64,000 bases of DNA from Hyaloscypha bicolor E (GCF_002865645.1 NW_020194518.1:1797463-1861462); one strand, 5' to 3'. Numbered from the stretch's first letter, positions 33,350-46,886 are shown. The notes: generated by a model from the letters alone, not told the origin. Numbers and translations are program-made.

Positions 33350-35499
33350 TTTATTATTTTTAAAGGAATTATAAAGATATTATTAGTATAATAGTTATAG
33401 GTTATAAAATTAAAGATTCTCGAAATTATAAGAATTTCTTTTAAATATTTTCTAAAATAAAGAGTAAATTAAAATAGACTTGAATTATATAAAGATATTA
33501 TATATATTCGAGTTTTTTCTTTCTTTTTAATAAGGAAATAAAGCCAAAATAGTAGTATATATAATAGGAAAAATAAATATAATAATTAGATATATTTAAA
33601 GTAATATAATTATAAATTAGAAATAATTATAAAAAGTAAAATATAGAATTAGGCTTCTATTATAAAAAAGAATATAAATATATATATCTAAAGAAATATA
33701 ATCTAGGAAATAATTAAGGTAAATTAAACTAAATAGTAATAATAAGAAAATGAAAAAATAATATAATATAATAGAAATAGAAATATAATAATAATATCTA
33801 AAGTATTAAAATATAGAAGAAAATAATAAAAATTTTATAATATAAATATATTCTAATCTTTTTATTTATTTAGAAACATTTCTATTAATTTAAAAAATAG
33901 TATAAAAAAAGAAAAATAATATAGGAAATATATAAAAAATAAGATATATAAGTATACTAAAGATATTAGGAAAGTATAAAATAAATATTAATAAAAAGAA
34001 AGTCAGAATAATAGAATTAAGAAATAACTTAGAATAAGATATTATTTCTTTTAAAACTAATTTATATCTTTTCTAAAAACTAATTATATTTATTTAATAT
34101 TTATTAAAATCGATTTTATATAATATAAAACTATTTAATTAATTAGAACTTTAAAGTAATATTTATATTTATAAAATTAATATTAAAGGCTTTAGTAATT
34201 ATAGAAAAAAGAATTATAAAATAATATAAATAAAATTTATAATACTATTATTAAGTTTGAAATAGTTAATATTAAAGTTAATATAAAATATAAAAAGATT
34301 AGATATTCTAAATTAATATTAAGAATATAGAATTAAAAATATCTTTTTAATTATTTAAATAATATTTAATAATAAGAAATAGATTAATAATAAGAATTAG
34401 TAAATTATATTAGCTTTTTAAAAAAGTAATCGGTTTCCGGTAATAAAATAGTATTTTAATTAAAGAATAGGTTCTATATAAAAGAAGTTCTCTTTATATA
34501 AAAATAGAAATATATAATATACTAACTAAACTTTAGTATATGCCTTAAATATAGCTATAATTATATAAAAGAAAAAGTGGATTCCTTAATATAAAATAAG
34601 CTTTAAATAGGTAAATCTAGTTTATCTAATATCTAAAAGATTCCTAAAATTATATATTATTAAGTATTTTCGGAAATAATTATTAGATTTAATAATATTT
34701 CTTTTTCTTTTTATAAGACTTCTAGTTCGGCTATTTCGTTTATATATAATTTCTAATTAGGAAGTTTATTTAAATATTATAAGTAAACTTATAATAGTAG
34801 TTTAAGTTAAAATCGAGATTTATAAATATATAATTAAGCTTTAGACTAGTATAAGCTATAAGAATAGCTAGTTAAAAAAATAAATAGAGCTTCTAAAAGA
34901 TTTCTAGTTTAGCTAAAGATATATAAAAGGCCCTCTTTCTTCTTTTTTCTTCTCTTTTCTATATATAGTAACTATTTATATTATAAGAACTTTCTAGGAA
35001 ATATTATAATTCGGAATTAAGAATTTATAAAATAATTCCTTAATTCCCCTATTTATTTTTATACTAAAAGAAATACTTTATATTTAATTCCCAAGATCTA
35101 GTAATAATAATTAGATAATAGTAAGAAATAAGTAATAGTAAAGCTTATTTAATTTCTAGAATAATAATCTAATAATAATATTTTCTAAAAACTATAAATA
35201 ATAATTAGAAGAAAAAATAAAAAATATATAAAGAATTAAAAGTAATAAGCTTTATTTCAGGTTAAGAAGAGCTTCTATTATTAAATATTTCCTTTTAGTT
35301 TTCTATAAAGGAAATATATTTTACTTTTTCTAATTCCGGTAATTCTAGAATATATATAATAATACTAATAGCTTTCTCGATCTCCTAAATACTATTTTAC
35401 TTATAATATTTTATAACTATTTTCTTTTCTAGTTCTATATTTATCTTAAAATATTTATTTATAAATATATATTTATTATTAACTTTATTTTTAAGGAAA

Positions 35500-38400
35500 T
35501 ACCAGAATTTATTCTTTTTAATAAATTATTTGAATTAATTCCTAATATATATTTTTTAAAATATAGTACTATTAAGCTCTTCTAATATATAGTATCTTTT
35601 TAGTTAATCTATATTCTTTATTTTATATAGATTAAGCTAGTAATATAATAGTTTTATATTTCTTAACTTGTCTTAATTTATTAGTTTAATATTATATATA
35701 AGAACTAGATTCTTTTTAGAAATAGGCTTTAAATAAATCTAATAAATAGTATTAAATTACTTTTTTCTTTTTTAGTATTTTTTGTTTTTTTTATTCTAGC
35801 TTCTTTAATATCTTTATTTCTTATTTATATTTGCTTTATATATATTTCCAGAAGTATTTCTCTATTATAGACTTTATTTTATTTAAGTATTTTTTAGATT
35901 AGAAATTATATTTCTATAAGTAATATAGCTTCCCTATTATAAACTATAAAAAAAAGGAAATCTAGTTAGTTTATATATAGTAACTCGGTTAGTAAATAAA
36001 ATATATAATAATAAATTAATCTAAGATTTCTTTATATTTATTATAAATATAATAAATACTTAAATAATTAATTAATATTTTCTTTTAATTATACTATTTT
36101 CTTTGAAATTATAAACTAAAATAATAATTCTATTAATTTCTAGTTTATTAAGTTCCTGAATTATTACTTCTTTAAATTCTAATCTATTATTTATTTTAAG
36201 CTATTTAAATAAATTATATTTATAAATAATTTCTTCTCAAATAAACTTAGTAATCTTTTTACTAGTTAGGTTCTTTAAAGATCTAGCTTTAATTTATTCT
36301 AAGAAGTTATTTCTAGTAATAACTAATAAGTTATATTCTTTATAATCTAGTAATTTAATTATATTAATCCTAAGATAATAAAAAAGAAATATAGCTTTTA
36401 TTAGATATAGAACTTCTTTTTATTTTCTTTTACTTTTATATTAATAGACTTTATAAGTATTCTTTTTTCTAGTATATCTAATCTTATTATATAGCTTTTT
36501 AATAATAATCTTTCTTTATTCTTAATTATTAATAATAAGTTAAGATAAGTATATTTTAGATATAATTCTCTATAATAATTAATCTCTTATATTATAATTC
36601 AAAGCTTCTTTATTTAATTTTCGAAATTCGGCTCTAGATATTTTTTCTAATCTAAAAAGTATTATAAGATATTATATAATATTCTAGTATTATTCGAAAT
36701 AGCTATTATTTAGAAAATCTAATAAAATAGTCGGATTATTAAATAAAATATAAGAGTTAGTATTATTATTTATTATTTTACTAGAGGTTATATATAAAAG
36801 GCTATAGTTTTTATTATATAACTTTTGGATATTATTATTTTTTAATATTACTAATTCGCTTCCAGATATAATAATACTTTAATTATTAATTTCTAGTAAC
36901 TAGATACTATTATTTAAATATCTAATAAAGGTCTTAGAAGTCTAATTTCTTAAAATAATATTATATAACTAAACCGGAACTACTTTCTTTAACTAAACTT
37001 TTTGTTTAATAAATACTATTCTAATACTATTAAGCTCTATTACTAATTATTTATTAATATCCTTATTATTTTCGGTATTACCTTTTTATTATAGATATCT
37101 TAATAATTTATTAATAATAGTATATTTAGTTCCTTTAATATATTTGATTTTAAAGTCAAATAATTAAATTCATATTAGCTAGTAAATAACTAGAGCTCTA
37201 GGAAAATCTATAGCCGCTTTACTTAGCTATATAATAAGTATATTAGTATCTAGTTCAAGAATAAAATAAACTTTATATAGCCAAAATTATACTTTTTATA
37301 AATACTTTACTAGCTTTTAATATTTTCTTTTAGTAATATTATATTTCTATTTAGTATTATTTCAGATTTCAGACTTATATTATATAATTCTCTTTTTCTC
37401 TTTATTATTATATTAATTAAGAGTTCTACTCTATTTATTTAGGCTAGTATTTATTACTAATATAATTATTCCTTAATTTTCTAATAAATTATAATATAAC
37501 TTATAGAGTATTAGAATAGTAATAAGCTTTTTTTAAAGAATTTATATAGCTTATATTTATTTATTACTCTAGTTCTATATTATATCTTTCCTTATTAAAT
37601 AATAAATGAATTTAATAATAATTATAAAGCCTTTAATTTAAATAATATAATAAATAATAATTCTAATAAATATTTTATTTTTAGTTATATTATTATAATA
37701 TTTCTATTTCAAGATCTTAATAATTACTAAACTTAATGAATTTCTTTTAAGTATTCTATAAATAAAGCCAATAATAATTATACTATTATAATAGAACTAT
37801 AATTTTTCTCTAATACTAGTTCTGGCTTATTTAATTCTATCTAAGGTTATATTTAGGTTTTAAAAGTATTTAAATATAAAATACCGAATACTAGATAAAA
37901 TAAACTATTTATTATAGTCTATATAAGGTTTTTTAATTCTAATATTATTAATAAATAATATAGTAATTTTGGGAAATAAATTCTCTAAAATAATTATAAT
38001 AATTCATATAAACTATATAACGGAATTAGTAGTTCCCTAAAGTAATATAATTATTCTTAATAATTCTAGAGATATTATAAATATAATTAAATCTCTATTA
38101 TAAGTATCTAATATAAGTTAATTATATCTGGAAAAGAAATTAATTAGAAAAATATAAATATATTTAGTAAATTTCTTTAAAATCTTATTAATAAACAGAA
38201 ATAAATTAGGATTTTATAGAATTACTAAATTCATTTTTATAGTAGTATTAATTAGTCTATAAGTTCTAATAATCTTTTTTATAACCAAGAATTATAAATT
38301 CCGGTAAGATTTATTATATTTCTTAAGAATTCTATAATCTAGATATTCTAATAGTATTTTTACTATTATTAGTACTAGAATTTTGAGATATAGGAAATTC

Positions 38401-39620
38401 TTCTTTTATTAGGCCTTATACTTAATAATCTTAATTAGAATAAGTAAGCTAATATTCTTATAGATTTTTCTTATTTCTTTTTAATTAAATATAATTATAA
38501 TTTTTTTAATTAATTATTAATTCTTGAAATATAGTTAGTTTCTTTTTCTAAAGCTAGTTATTAATATCTAATTATTTAAGACATTTCGGAATAAGTTATA
38601 AACTTCTTAAAATAGCTAATATCCTTAATAAAAAGTAATTCTTATATTTTCTAGTATATTTTTATAAATATTCTCTAGTTTTAAATTTCTTAAACTAGTC
38701 CGAATATTTATTAGGGCTTTTTCTAGTTCTATTATTAGTATTTACTAATTAAATCTTCTTATCTTTTATTTTATCTACTTTTATAACTAGAAATAGACTA
38801 TAATTTTTTTTTTTTTTTAAAAAACTATAGCTATTTTCTCTAGTATTCTTTTTACCTAATTTTTAGAGTTTATAATCTTTTTATTTAGCTTCTTTCTATT
38901 TAAATATAAAAAGTATCTTTTTATCTAGTATTTTAATATAATTTTTTTAAGCTCTTATATATTCCAGAATTCTTTCTAGTTTTGGATTCTATATTCTATA
39001 GCTTCGGGAATATATTTCTTTATTATTAGAAGATATTATTTTATTTCTTTTTTAGACATATCTTTATTTAATATTTTTTTTATTTCTTTTTCTATTAAAT
39101 CCGGAACTACTTTTAATAATATTCTAACTAGAGTTTTTTTTATTTTAGTTTCTCTAAAAATATTATTAATTTCCTAAATTTCTAAACCTAAAATAAAAAA
39201 TTAATAAGAAATCCCGTTATTTTCCTATTTCTCCTAATATTACTACTAGTTATAATATTAGACTCTATTTTTATTTTTATTTTTAGTTTCCTATTTTATA
39301 TTACTTAATTCCTTAATTCTAGAAACTTAATACTTTTAAACTATTACTTTCTTCTATTTCCTAGTATTTTAGTTATTTTTAGGATTAGTAAATCTTTTAT
39401 TCTATAAACTATTACTTTTATATATAATTTTTATTTTTATTTTTACTAAGAATAATTAATTAAATAAAATCTTTAAAGTTCCTTTAATTAGGAAAAATAT
39501 ATCTTTATATCTTATTTTATTTATAATCTTAGTTTTAAGCTTTACTATTTTTATAAATTCAAATTTAGCTCTAGTAATAATAGATATTTAATAATCTATA
39601 ATATTATATACTATTTTACT
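35500..39620 (-). pseudogene. Element D pol remnant (RT, RNase H, integrase region)
   Basis: Minus-strand translation near 38.35-37.9 kb gives a Gypsy-type reverse transcriptase pattern: YRLINTAMKIN-like, then LINFFSRYN, RDLIIF, LELLRIIIL, GTTNSV and FINNIRIK (FLDDIxIK in intact relatives). At about 37.3-37.1 kb SKAAIDFPRALVIY and YIKGTKYTIINKLLRYL match the C-terminal part of RNase H. The integrase-like region follows toward 35.5 kb but is too eroded to delimit. The RT active-site Asp pair is mutated. Upstream pol and gag are separated from this by element C. Confidence 0.6.
36785..36822. repeat. 38-bp imperfect palindrome, one of four copies
   Basis: AGGTTATATATAAAAGGCTA ... reads nearly the same on both strands. 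Close copies lie at about 30509-30546 and 63545-63583 (inside D's LTRs) and 47053-47091 (inside element C). Only the palindrome is shared at 36.8 and 47.05 kb; the flanks differ from the LTR. Confidence 0.5.
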
Positions 39621-39625
39621 AATAT

Positions 39626-39888
39626 TATTAGTTTACTAGAAATATATAGTACTATTATATAGGCGTGGAAGTACTATTTATATAAGGTTAGTAAAGTTAT
39701 TATTTAGAAATAGGAATTATAGTATTATAGTATTAATATGTAATCCCTAAATCTGCTAAGCCTAAAAGAATCTAGTCTATTAGTCGAGTTACTAATAGGA
39801 TGCGAGGTTATATAACTATATCCCGTATCCCATCCTATTACCTATATCCTATTACCTATATCCTATTACCTATATCCTATTACCTATT
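39626..39888 (-). repeat. Element C left (3') LTR, first part
   Basis: Aligns with 59662-59930. The LTR is cut by element A at 39888 and resumes at 46887-46932 (ending CTAATA). The joined left LTR is about 309 bp versus 283 bp on the right; the excess is extra units of a 14-bp tandem repeat. Confidence 0.85.
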
Positions 39889-39889
39889 T
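39834..39889 (+). repeat. 14-bp minisatellite in element C's left LTR
   Basis: Four tandem units of CCTATTACCTATAT (the last ends TT). The right LTR has only about two degenerate units (CCTATTGCCCATGT, CCTATTACTCATTG). Element A inserted at the end of the array. Confidence 0.85.
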
Positions 39890-40191
39890 GTAATGGGCAT
39901 ACGTGATGGTGCATGGACAGGTATCAGATGTCGTGGATCTAGTTTCCTATTTTGGGTATAGCTTGCAATCGGAATCATATGGATCGCATGGGATTTCCTA
40001 ATTAAGTAAAGGGCTTCGCATGCCTGGCTAAGCACTAGGGAATATATAGGGAGACGCTCCTAGCTTTGGAAGAGGCATTAATTAGTCTCTTATTGGAATT
40101 AATTCTTGGAATTAGTTATACTTGCAAGCGTCACTCCGTAGCTTACTTACCTTAACTACTTGTGTATTACCCTGCTATTACGTGCCTTACA
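39889..40191 (+). repeat. Element A 5' LTR, lightly mutated
   Basis: 303 bp, TG ... CA ends with TGTAA/TTACA inverted termini. It retains CpG and CpA dinucleotides (GCATACGTGATGGTGCATGG) that are TA-converted in the other three copies. Confidence 0.92.
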
Positions 40192-40379
40192 TTCTAATTA
40201 ATCTAACCTTCGGGGAGTAGTTCGTTGCGAGGTAGTCAAGCCGTCAATAGACAAAACCACTAATAGCTGGAGCATTAACCAGAAGAAGCGCCTCTGCTAT
40301 TACTAGGGCGACCTAGTCGGGCACCCAGGGGAGCGCCCAGTTAGCCACTCTAGCTACCGCCTAATCAGGAGAAGGGAGT

Positions 40380-41404
40380 GGAACTCAGATACCCCCAGAA
40401 CTAGCTGGCAGGATAATAATAACGGAGAAGCTGGCGGCGGCTCGTTATTATATTACTGAGTTAGAAGCAGAGATGTAATAGAGAGAGGATCTGGAGGATT
40501 TGGAAGCTCAGATTCGCCGTCTTAAGGATATTCGGGCACCTATTATAGAACCTATTATGCCACCGGCGGTATGTTTGGTTTGCAGGGCTCCAAAAACCCG
40601 AGAATTGCTAACCTATAAGGGGAAGAGTATTAAGGAAGCCCAGGACTTCTTCTACTAGGCGGAGCTGAAATAGCGTAAAGACGGCGGGATTATCTGGGCT
40701 ATAGACATAGTAAAGGTTATGTATTATGCTTCCTGCTTTAAGGATATAGCCAGGGATATCTGGAAGTATAGGAAGTAATTAGTGGGCGTTAATACTATGG
40801 ATTAGGAGACCTTTATTAAGTTTATAAAGGATTCTATCTTGGATCCGGAGAACCGTAATAATAATGCCCTTGCTAAGTTTAAAGACATAAAATAGCGGCC
40901 AGGTTAGAGTATCCAAAGCTTTATATCCTACTTAGATAGCCTATTAGATAACTTGGGATATACGGGTTTATCGCGAGAGCGGGACGACTTATTTAGTGGC
41001 TTGAGGCAGGAGATTCGGGACGAGATTAATTACTAAGGAAATGCTTTACGAGAAAGGGAGAAGCTTATTTCTGTGGCTATAAGGGTCGAGAATAACTTGA
41101 ACTAGTCTACTTAACGGGAATATAATAATGAGCTAATAAGTTAATAAAAGAAAGGAAATTAGAGAAAGGAGAGAGGAAATAATAAAGGGAAACGGAAGAG
41201 AAGTATATTCCCGTTATAAGGTTTATATAACCGGGGTAGCGAAAGTATAGTAACGGGATCTAATATAGTACCCGTATCGGGATCTATAAGACCAGGTATA
41301 ACTTGTTTTACCTGCCAGAAAAAGAGTTACTATACTACTACCTGCCCAAATTAGGGAAAACTGACTTATTATAACTATAATAAGTCTGGCTATAAGGTAT
41401 ATAA
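40380..41404 (+). pseudogene. Element A gag remnant with zinc knuckle
   Basis: Stop-interrupted frame with KLAAARYYITELEAEM, QIRRLKDIRAPIIEPIMPP, YKGKSIKEAQDFF, FIKDSILDPENRNNNALAKF, FISYLDSLLDNLGYTGLSRE and REKLISVAIRVENNL, the usual order in fungal Gypsy gag. At 41300-41410 there is CFTCQKKSYYTTTCP and a second eroded CCHC-like knuckle (YNYNKSGYKVYKCP). Stops are TAG/TAA at probable Gln/Trp codons. Confidence 0.75.
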
Positions 41405-44400
41405 GTGCCCAGAACTAAAGAAGCCGGGAAACGGGCATATCCTATAGTAGTTATACTTGTTTATATTACGGAGAGCAAGGCTCCTAAAACGAGAATAGTA
41501 ATTAAGATTACTATTAAGACAAGGAAAGATAGGCAAAAAGTCAGAGTATTAGTTAATTCGGATATAGAGGCTAATTATATAAAGAGGAAATTAGCCTTGG
41601 ATATAAGTATTCCGTTAATATTAAGGGCAACTTCCTTATTCTTACTAGAGGAAAAAAGGATTTATTTATATAGAGATTATATTCTTGGGATTATTACCGA
41701 GAATATACTAGGGAACTAAAAAGAGGCTAATATATACTTTATATTATATAATTTTAATCTGAACTATATTAATATAATATTTGGATTCCTATAGCTTTAC
41801 TAGATCGACTTTCTAATTTCCTTTAGGAAGGTAATATAGAGATACTAGATTTAATTATAGAAGATTAAAGTTCTAAATACCAGGAAGTTTGCCAAAGTAA
41901 TAAAGTATAAAGCATATGTTTTTTTATTAACTGCCTATCCTATAATAGATAGCTAAAGAATTACTACTATTACTATAAACGGGATAGCTATATTTCCCAG
42001 GAAGTATTAGGACCTTCTCCGAGTATTCTTTATAGAGGCTATAAGTATATTGCCTAATTACTATATAATAGAGTATTATATAGATCTAGAACTAGGATCC
42101 TAACTATTATATGGTCCTATATATACTTTATTAAAAAGAGAGCTTAAAGTCCTTCAGGAATATTTTAATACTAGCTTAAAGAAGGAATAGATCCGTTATT
42201 CTACTAGCCTAGCTAGTGCCCTAATTATATTTATTCTAAAGAAAGAAGGCGGCCTATATCTATATATTAACTACCGGGATCTAAACAGGATTATTATTAA
42301 GAACCGAATACTATTACTATTTATTAGTAAGATAATAGATAGGCTTTATAAAGCAAAGATATATATAAAGCTAGACTTAAAGAATACTTACTATTAGTTG
42401 CAAATACGGGAGGGTAATAAGTAAAAGACGATATTTCAAATATACTATAGATATTTTAAGTACTATATTATATCCTTTAGACTATCTAATACTCCGGTAA
42501 TATTCCAGGTATATATTAATTATATACTAGTAGGCCTTATAAATATTATTTATATAGTCTATCTAGATAATATTTTAATTTATTTAGAGGACCTAGAATA
42601 GTATATAATAGTAATCTAATATATACTCGAGCGGTTATAGTAATACTAGCTCTTTATAAACTTGGCAAAATACGAGTTTAATATAGAAAGAATAAAGTTC
42701 CTGGGATTTGTAATTAGCTCAGATAATATAGAAATAGAGGCTAGCCGGGTTATAGCTATTAGGAAATAGCCGGCCCTAAAAAATAATATCTAAAAAGTCC
42801 AAGTATTTCTGGGTTTTGCCAACTTTTACTAGAGGTTTATTTATAAATACTTTAGGATAATAAAAGAATTAACTAATTTACTAAAAACTAGCGGAAAACT
42901 ACTATATTAGTTTAGCTAGATAGATAAGGCAAATAAGACTTTTAGGGAGCTATAAATTACATTTATAATAGTACTAATTCTTTATTATTTTGACCTAGCC
43001 TTAAAGATTTATATAAAAACAGATATTTCAGGATTTATAGTTATAGGTATAATTTCCTAGCTTTTTAGTAAAAGGGCAGAAGCCAGGTAGTATTCTATTA
43101 CTTTCTATTTAAAAAAAATAACTATAATTAAGAGTAGATATAAGATATATAATTCTGAACTCTTGGCTATTATTCTAGTATTCTATACTTAGCGGTATTA
43201 CCTGGTATATATCCGGTATACTATTATTATTAAGACAGATTATAATAACTTGAAATACTTTATAACTAAGAGAAAACTAAATAGTTAATAGATAAGATAG
43301 GCAGAGGAGCTAGCTACCTTTGACTTTGTCTTAGAATACCGGCCGAAGTATAGTAATTCTGCTAATAGGCTATTAAGAAGGCCAGATTTTATAGCAGATA
43401 TAGATAAAAATACTTTATTACTTATGCTTTATAATAAGCTATAGAATATAGAATAGAGAACCCTATAGGTAGTAGTAATAGGATACTATACTATTCCTGT
43501 AATACTATAATATAAGGCCCAGGAGAGAGGAGGTAGGTACTTCTCAATTAGCAAGATACTAAGGAATTCCGAAGAGAAAGTCTATTTTAGTAACGGAGTA
43601 GTACTAGAGATACTACTATTTAAGCCTATTACTAGTATAGCTAGTTATAAATAGTATATATTACGGATTCTAGCTATATAGGTAGCTAGGTCCGAAATAA
43701 TATATAAGGAAAGCAGAGAGATATTACTTAAACTACTATTATAGTACTAAAGGCTCGATTTATTAGTATAATACTAGTAGTATAAATAGTTCTTAAAGAG
43801 AACCTCTACTAGAGCTATTAAGACTTGGGAACTTAATATATCTGGGTTATTAAGATATCGGGGTACTATTTATATACTAAATAAGCCGGCTCTTAAAGAA
43901 GAATTACTATAAGCTAACTATAATAATCCTATAGATAGGTATTTTAGTACTAGTAAGATACTAGAGATTCTCTAGAGAAAGTACTTCTAGTAAAGTATAA
44001 GAAAGAATATAAAAGACTATATTAGAACTTGTCTTATATATTAATAGACCAAGGTAAAAAGATATCTGCTATATAGTATACTTAGTTTATTCCTCCTCTC
44101 CTCTAAGCCATAGCAAGAAATTACTATAGACTTTATTATAGGACTGCCTTTTTTTAGGTTTTATAATAAAGTATATAATTCTATATTTATTATTATTAAT
44201 AGATATACGAAAATAGTATAATATATTCCGACTACTAAGGAGGTCTCGGCTCCTGAGCTAGTAGAGCTATTTATATACCATATTATTAAAGACTTCGGTA
44301 TACCTATAGGCATAACCTCTAATAAAGAATCTGTCTTTATAAGCAAGTTCTAGTTAAGTCTATACTTCTATTTAAAGATTTAATAATAACTAAGTATAGT

Positions 44401-45180
44401 ATTTCACCCGTAAACTAATAGATAAACGGAGAATCTAAACCAAACTCTAGAATAATACTTAAGGTACTATACTAGCTACTAGCAGAATAACTAGATAGCA
44501 AAGCTTGCTCTTATAGAATTCATATATAATAACTCTATATATTTAATAATAGGAATATCCCTATTCTATACCTTATATGAATTCTATTCTAGTATTAAAC
44601 TATATATTAAAAATAATATTCCAGAAGGAAAAGTACTAATAATATAAGAAAGAGTATAAAGAATTCAAGTAAAATAAGAGATACTAGAGAAATAATAGCA
44701 AGAAGTAGTAGATATATAGAAAAAGTACTATAATAAGAAATATATTAATAAGAAGTTTAAGATATATAATAAAGTCATGTTTTATATAAAGAATATTTAA
44801 TAGCTATAACCTAGTATAAAGCTAGTAAACAGATATCTCGGCTCCTTTAAAGTTCTAGAAGTTATAGGAATATATAGATAGGTATACCGCTTGGAATTAC
44901 TACTATTATATTAGATCTATAATATTTTCTATATTTCTCTCTTAGAACCATAATACCTGCAAGCTAGTACTATAGTAGAACTAGAGCCGGTTAAGATCGA
45001 GAATAAAGAGGAATTCGAGATAGAATCTATTATAGCTTATAGGGAAGACAGAAAAGGAAGAAAGTATTTCGTTTATTAAAAGGGCTACTTACCAGCGAAT
45101 AATATATGAGAACTACTAAGTAATCTAGAGAATATAACTCAAGAATTATAAGAATACTTGGAAAAGAGTAATATTATAAT
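41405..45180 (+). pseudogene. Element A pol remnant: protease, RT, RNase H, integrase, chromodomain
   Basis: The first 315 bp remain open and encode the protease region, with VLVNSDIEANYIKRKLALDI where LVDSGAEANFI is usual (Asp and Gly both altered by G-to-A). RT near 42.2-42.65 kb has YLYINYRDLNRIIIKNRILL, IYIKLDLKNTYY, FRLSNTPVIFQVYINYIL and YLDNILIYLEDLE (YLDD changed to YLDN). RNase H near 43.0-43.4 kb has KIYIKTDISGF, NSELLAIILVF and EYRPKYSNSANRLLRRPDF. Integrase near 44.1-44.35 kb shows TIDFIIGLPFF, ELFIYHIIKDFGIPIGITSN and KESVFISKF. A chromodomain at 45.02-45.18 kb has ESIIAYREDRKGRKYFVY, KGYLPANNI, LLSNLENI and EYLEKS. Chromoviruses use this domain to target chromatin. It cannot encode active enzymes as read. 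Confidence 0.85.
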
Positions 45181-46578
45181 ATTATTAGCTAAATAGAGAT
45201 ATAAAAAATAAATGCTTTTATTAGAAAACTATTAAAAAACTATATATTTATTCTTGGAAAAACCATATAAAAATTATTAAAAACTCTAATTTCTATATTT
45301 CATAAATACCCTACTCTTATAATTACTCTTTATTATCCTTATTATTATCCTTATTAGAATTCTCTCGAGAAATAGATAGTAAATTAGCTTATAAAGCTAT
45401 TAGCTATTAGTAAGAAATAAGAAAGAAGTAAGCTTACTTAATATTAAAGAATATTAATTATACTATTAAGAGCACTTTATACTTATACTAAGCTAATAAG
45501 AATTACTTAACCTATTTCTTAGATTATTAGGGAAATCCGTTAGCCTCGAATAATAGCTTTAATATAAGAAGTATATATAATTTAATATAGAAGAAAAATA
45601 ATAATAGCCTTTTCCCTTTCGGGTAAAAAATAGGGAAAACGCTTATATATATTAATAGCTTAAAAAAGGCAGTTTAATTATACTATATATATTTAAGAAA
45701 CCTTAAATAATATTAGAATAAGAAATAAAAGAAGAAATTTATAACTTATAGGATTATATTTCTTATTCTTAGAGTAATAATAATTATATATCGAGTAATT
45801 ATTACTCTTAATATAAGTAAGATCGGGAAACTTAGTAATATTCTTGGAATATTAAAAATAATAAGAATAAATTAAGAATATAGGAGTATTAGCTAAACGG
45901 ATAATAATAGGCTAATAAATACTAAGAGAAGTATTTATCTTAATAAATAAAGAAGTAGAAAAGAGAATTAGAAGAGAACTTAAATAAAGCTTAAATAAGG
46001 CTTAAAGGAGCTTAAAGGAGCTTAAAGAAGACTTAAAGAAAAAAGGCAAGGAATAAGAAGAAGCTAGATATAATATTATAGTTAAGGAAAAGAAAGATTA
46101 GTTAGTAGGAAAAGAGAGGCCTTTTTATAATATCTTTTCCCCGAATAGTAATTATGAATTCGGAACCGGCTCTATATTAGGAATATCCAGAAAATTCCAA
46201 AGAAGGAATTTATAAATAAACTAGAAGATTAGATTAACTTTTCCAAGCTCTTAGGCCTATAGAATAATAATTTATTCGTAAATAGAAACTAAGTTAGGAT
46301 TTATAAACTAATTAGGAGATTAGATAAGCTTTATATCTAATAATATATACTATATTTATATTATCTTTATAAAAGGAAATTACTAGAAGTAATTTGCAAA
46401 CTAGCTAAAAAGGGTTAGTAAACTATATTCTTAACTCTATTACCTAATATAATAATAGAGTAATTATAAAAAGTCTTTAGGAAAAGCTAGTAGCCAGGAA
46501 AGTTTTAGGGAGATATTTATAAAGCTATTTATAGTTTTCCCAGGCCTCTTAGAAATAAGGGCCTAGAAAAGAAATTAA

Positions 46579-46881
46579 TATAATAGGCATATATAATAGT
46601 ATATAGATAGGTATTAGATATTATAGATCTAGTTTCCTATTTTGGGTATAGCTTATAATCGGAATTATATAGATTATATAAGATTTCCTAATTAAGTAAA
46701 GAGCTTTATATATCTGGCTAAATACTAGGAAATATATAAAGAGATACTTCTAGCTTTAGAAAGAACATTAATTAGTCTCTTATTAGAATTAATTCTTGGA
46801 ATTAGTTATACTTACAAGTATTACTTTATAGTTTACTTACCTTAATTACTTATATATTACCCTACTATTACGTGCCTTATA
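46579..46881 (+). repeat. Element A 3' LTR, RIP-converted
   Basis: 303 bp, aligns without gaps to the 5' LTR by eye. The differences seen are C-to-T or G-to-A. Confidence 0.92.
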
Positions 46882-46886
46882 CTATT

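Larger units (their letters stand above)
39889..46881 (+). mobile_element. Element A: chromodomain Ty3/Gypsy retrotransposon, full length 6,993 bp
   Basis: 303-bp LTRs at 39889-40191 (TGTAATGGGC ... GCCTTACA) and 46579-46881 (TATAATAGGC ... GCCTTATA). The TSD CTATT is perfect at 39884-39888 and 46882-46886. A purine-rich tract (AGAAAAGAAATTAA) precedes the 3' LTR. It is inserted in the left LTR of element C. The left end keeps many C and G bases, while the rest is strongly AT-biased. Coding capacity is gag, protease, RT, RNase H, integrase and chromodomain on the plus strand, all broken by stops. Confidence 0.92.

Noticed and set aside
29640..39620. Short AT-rich tandem-looking runs that could be read as CRISPR-like or origin sequence
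   Set aside because: No regular repeat-spacer spacing; the pattern is explained by RIP-driven TA enrichment of retroelement sequence.
44161..44346. Minus-strand ORF inside element A
   Set aside because: It is the antisense of the integrase region of the plus-strand element.
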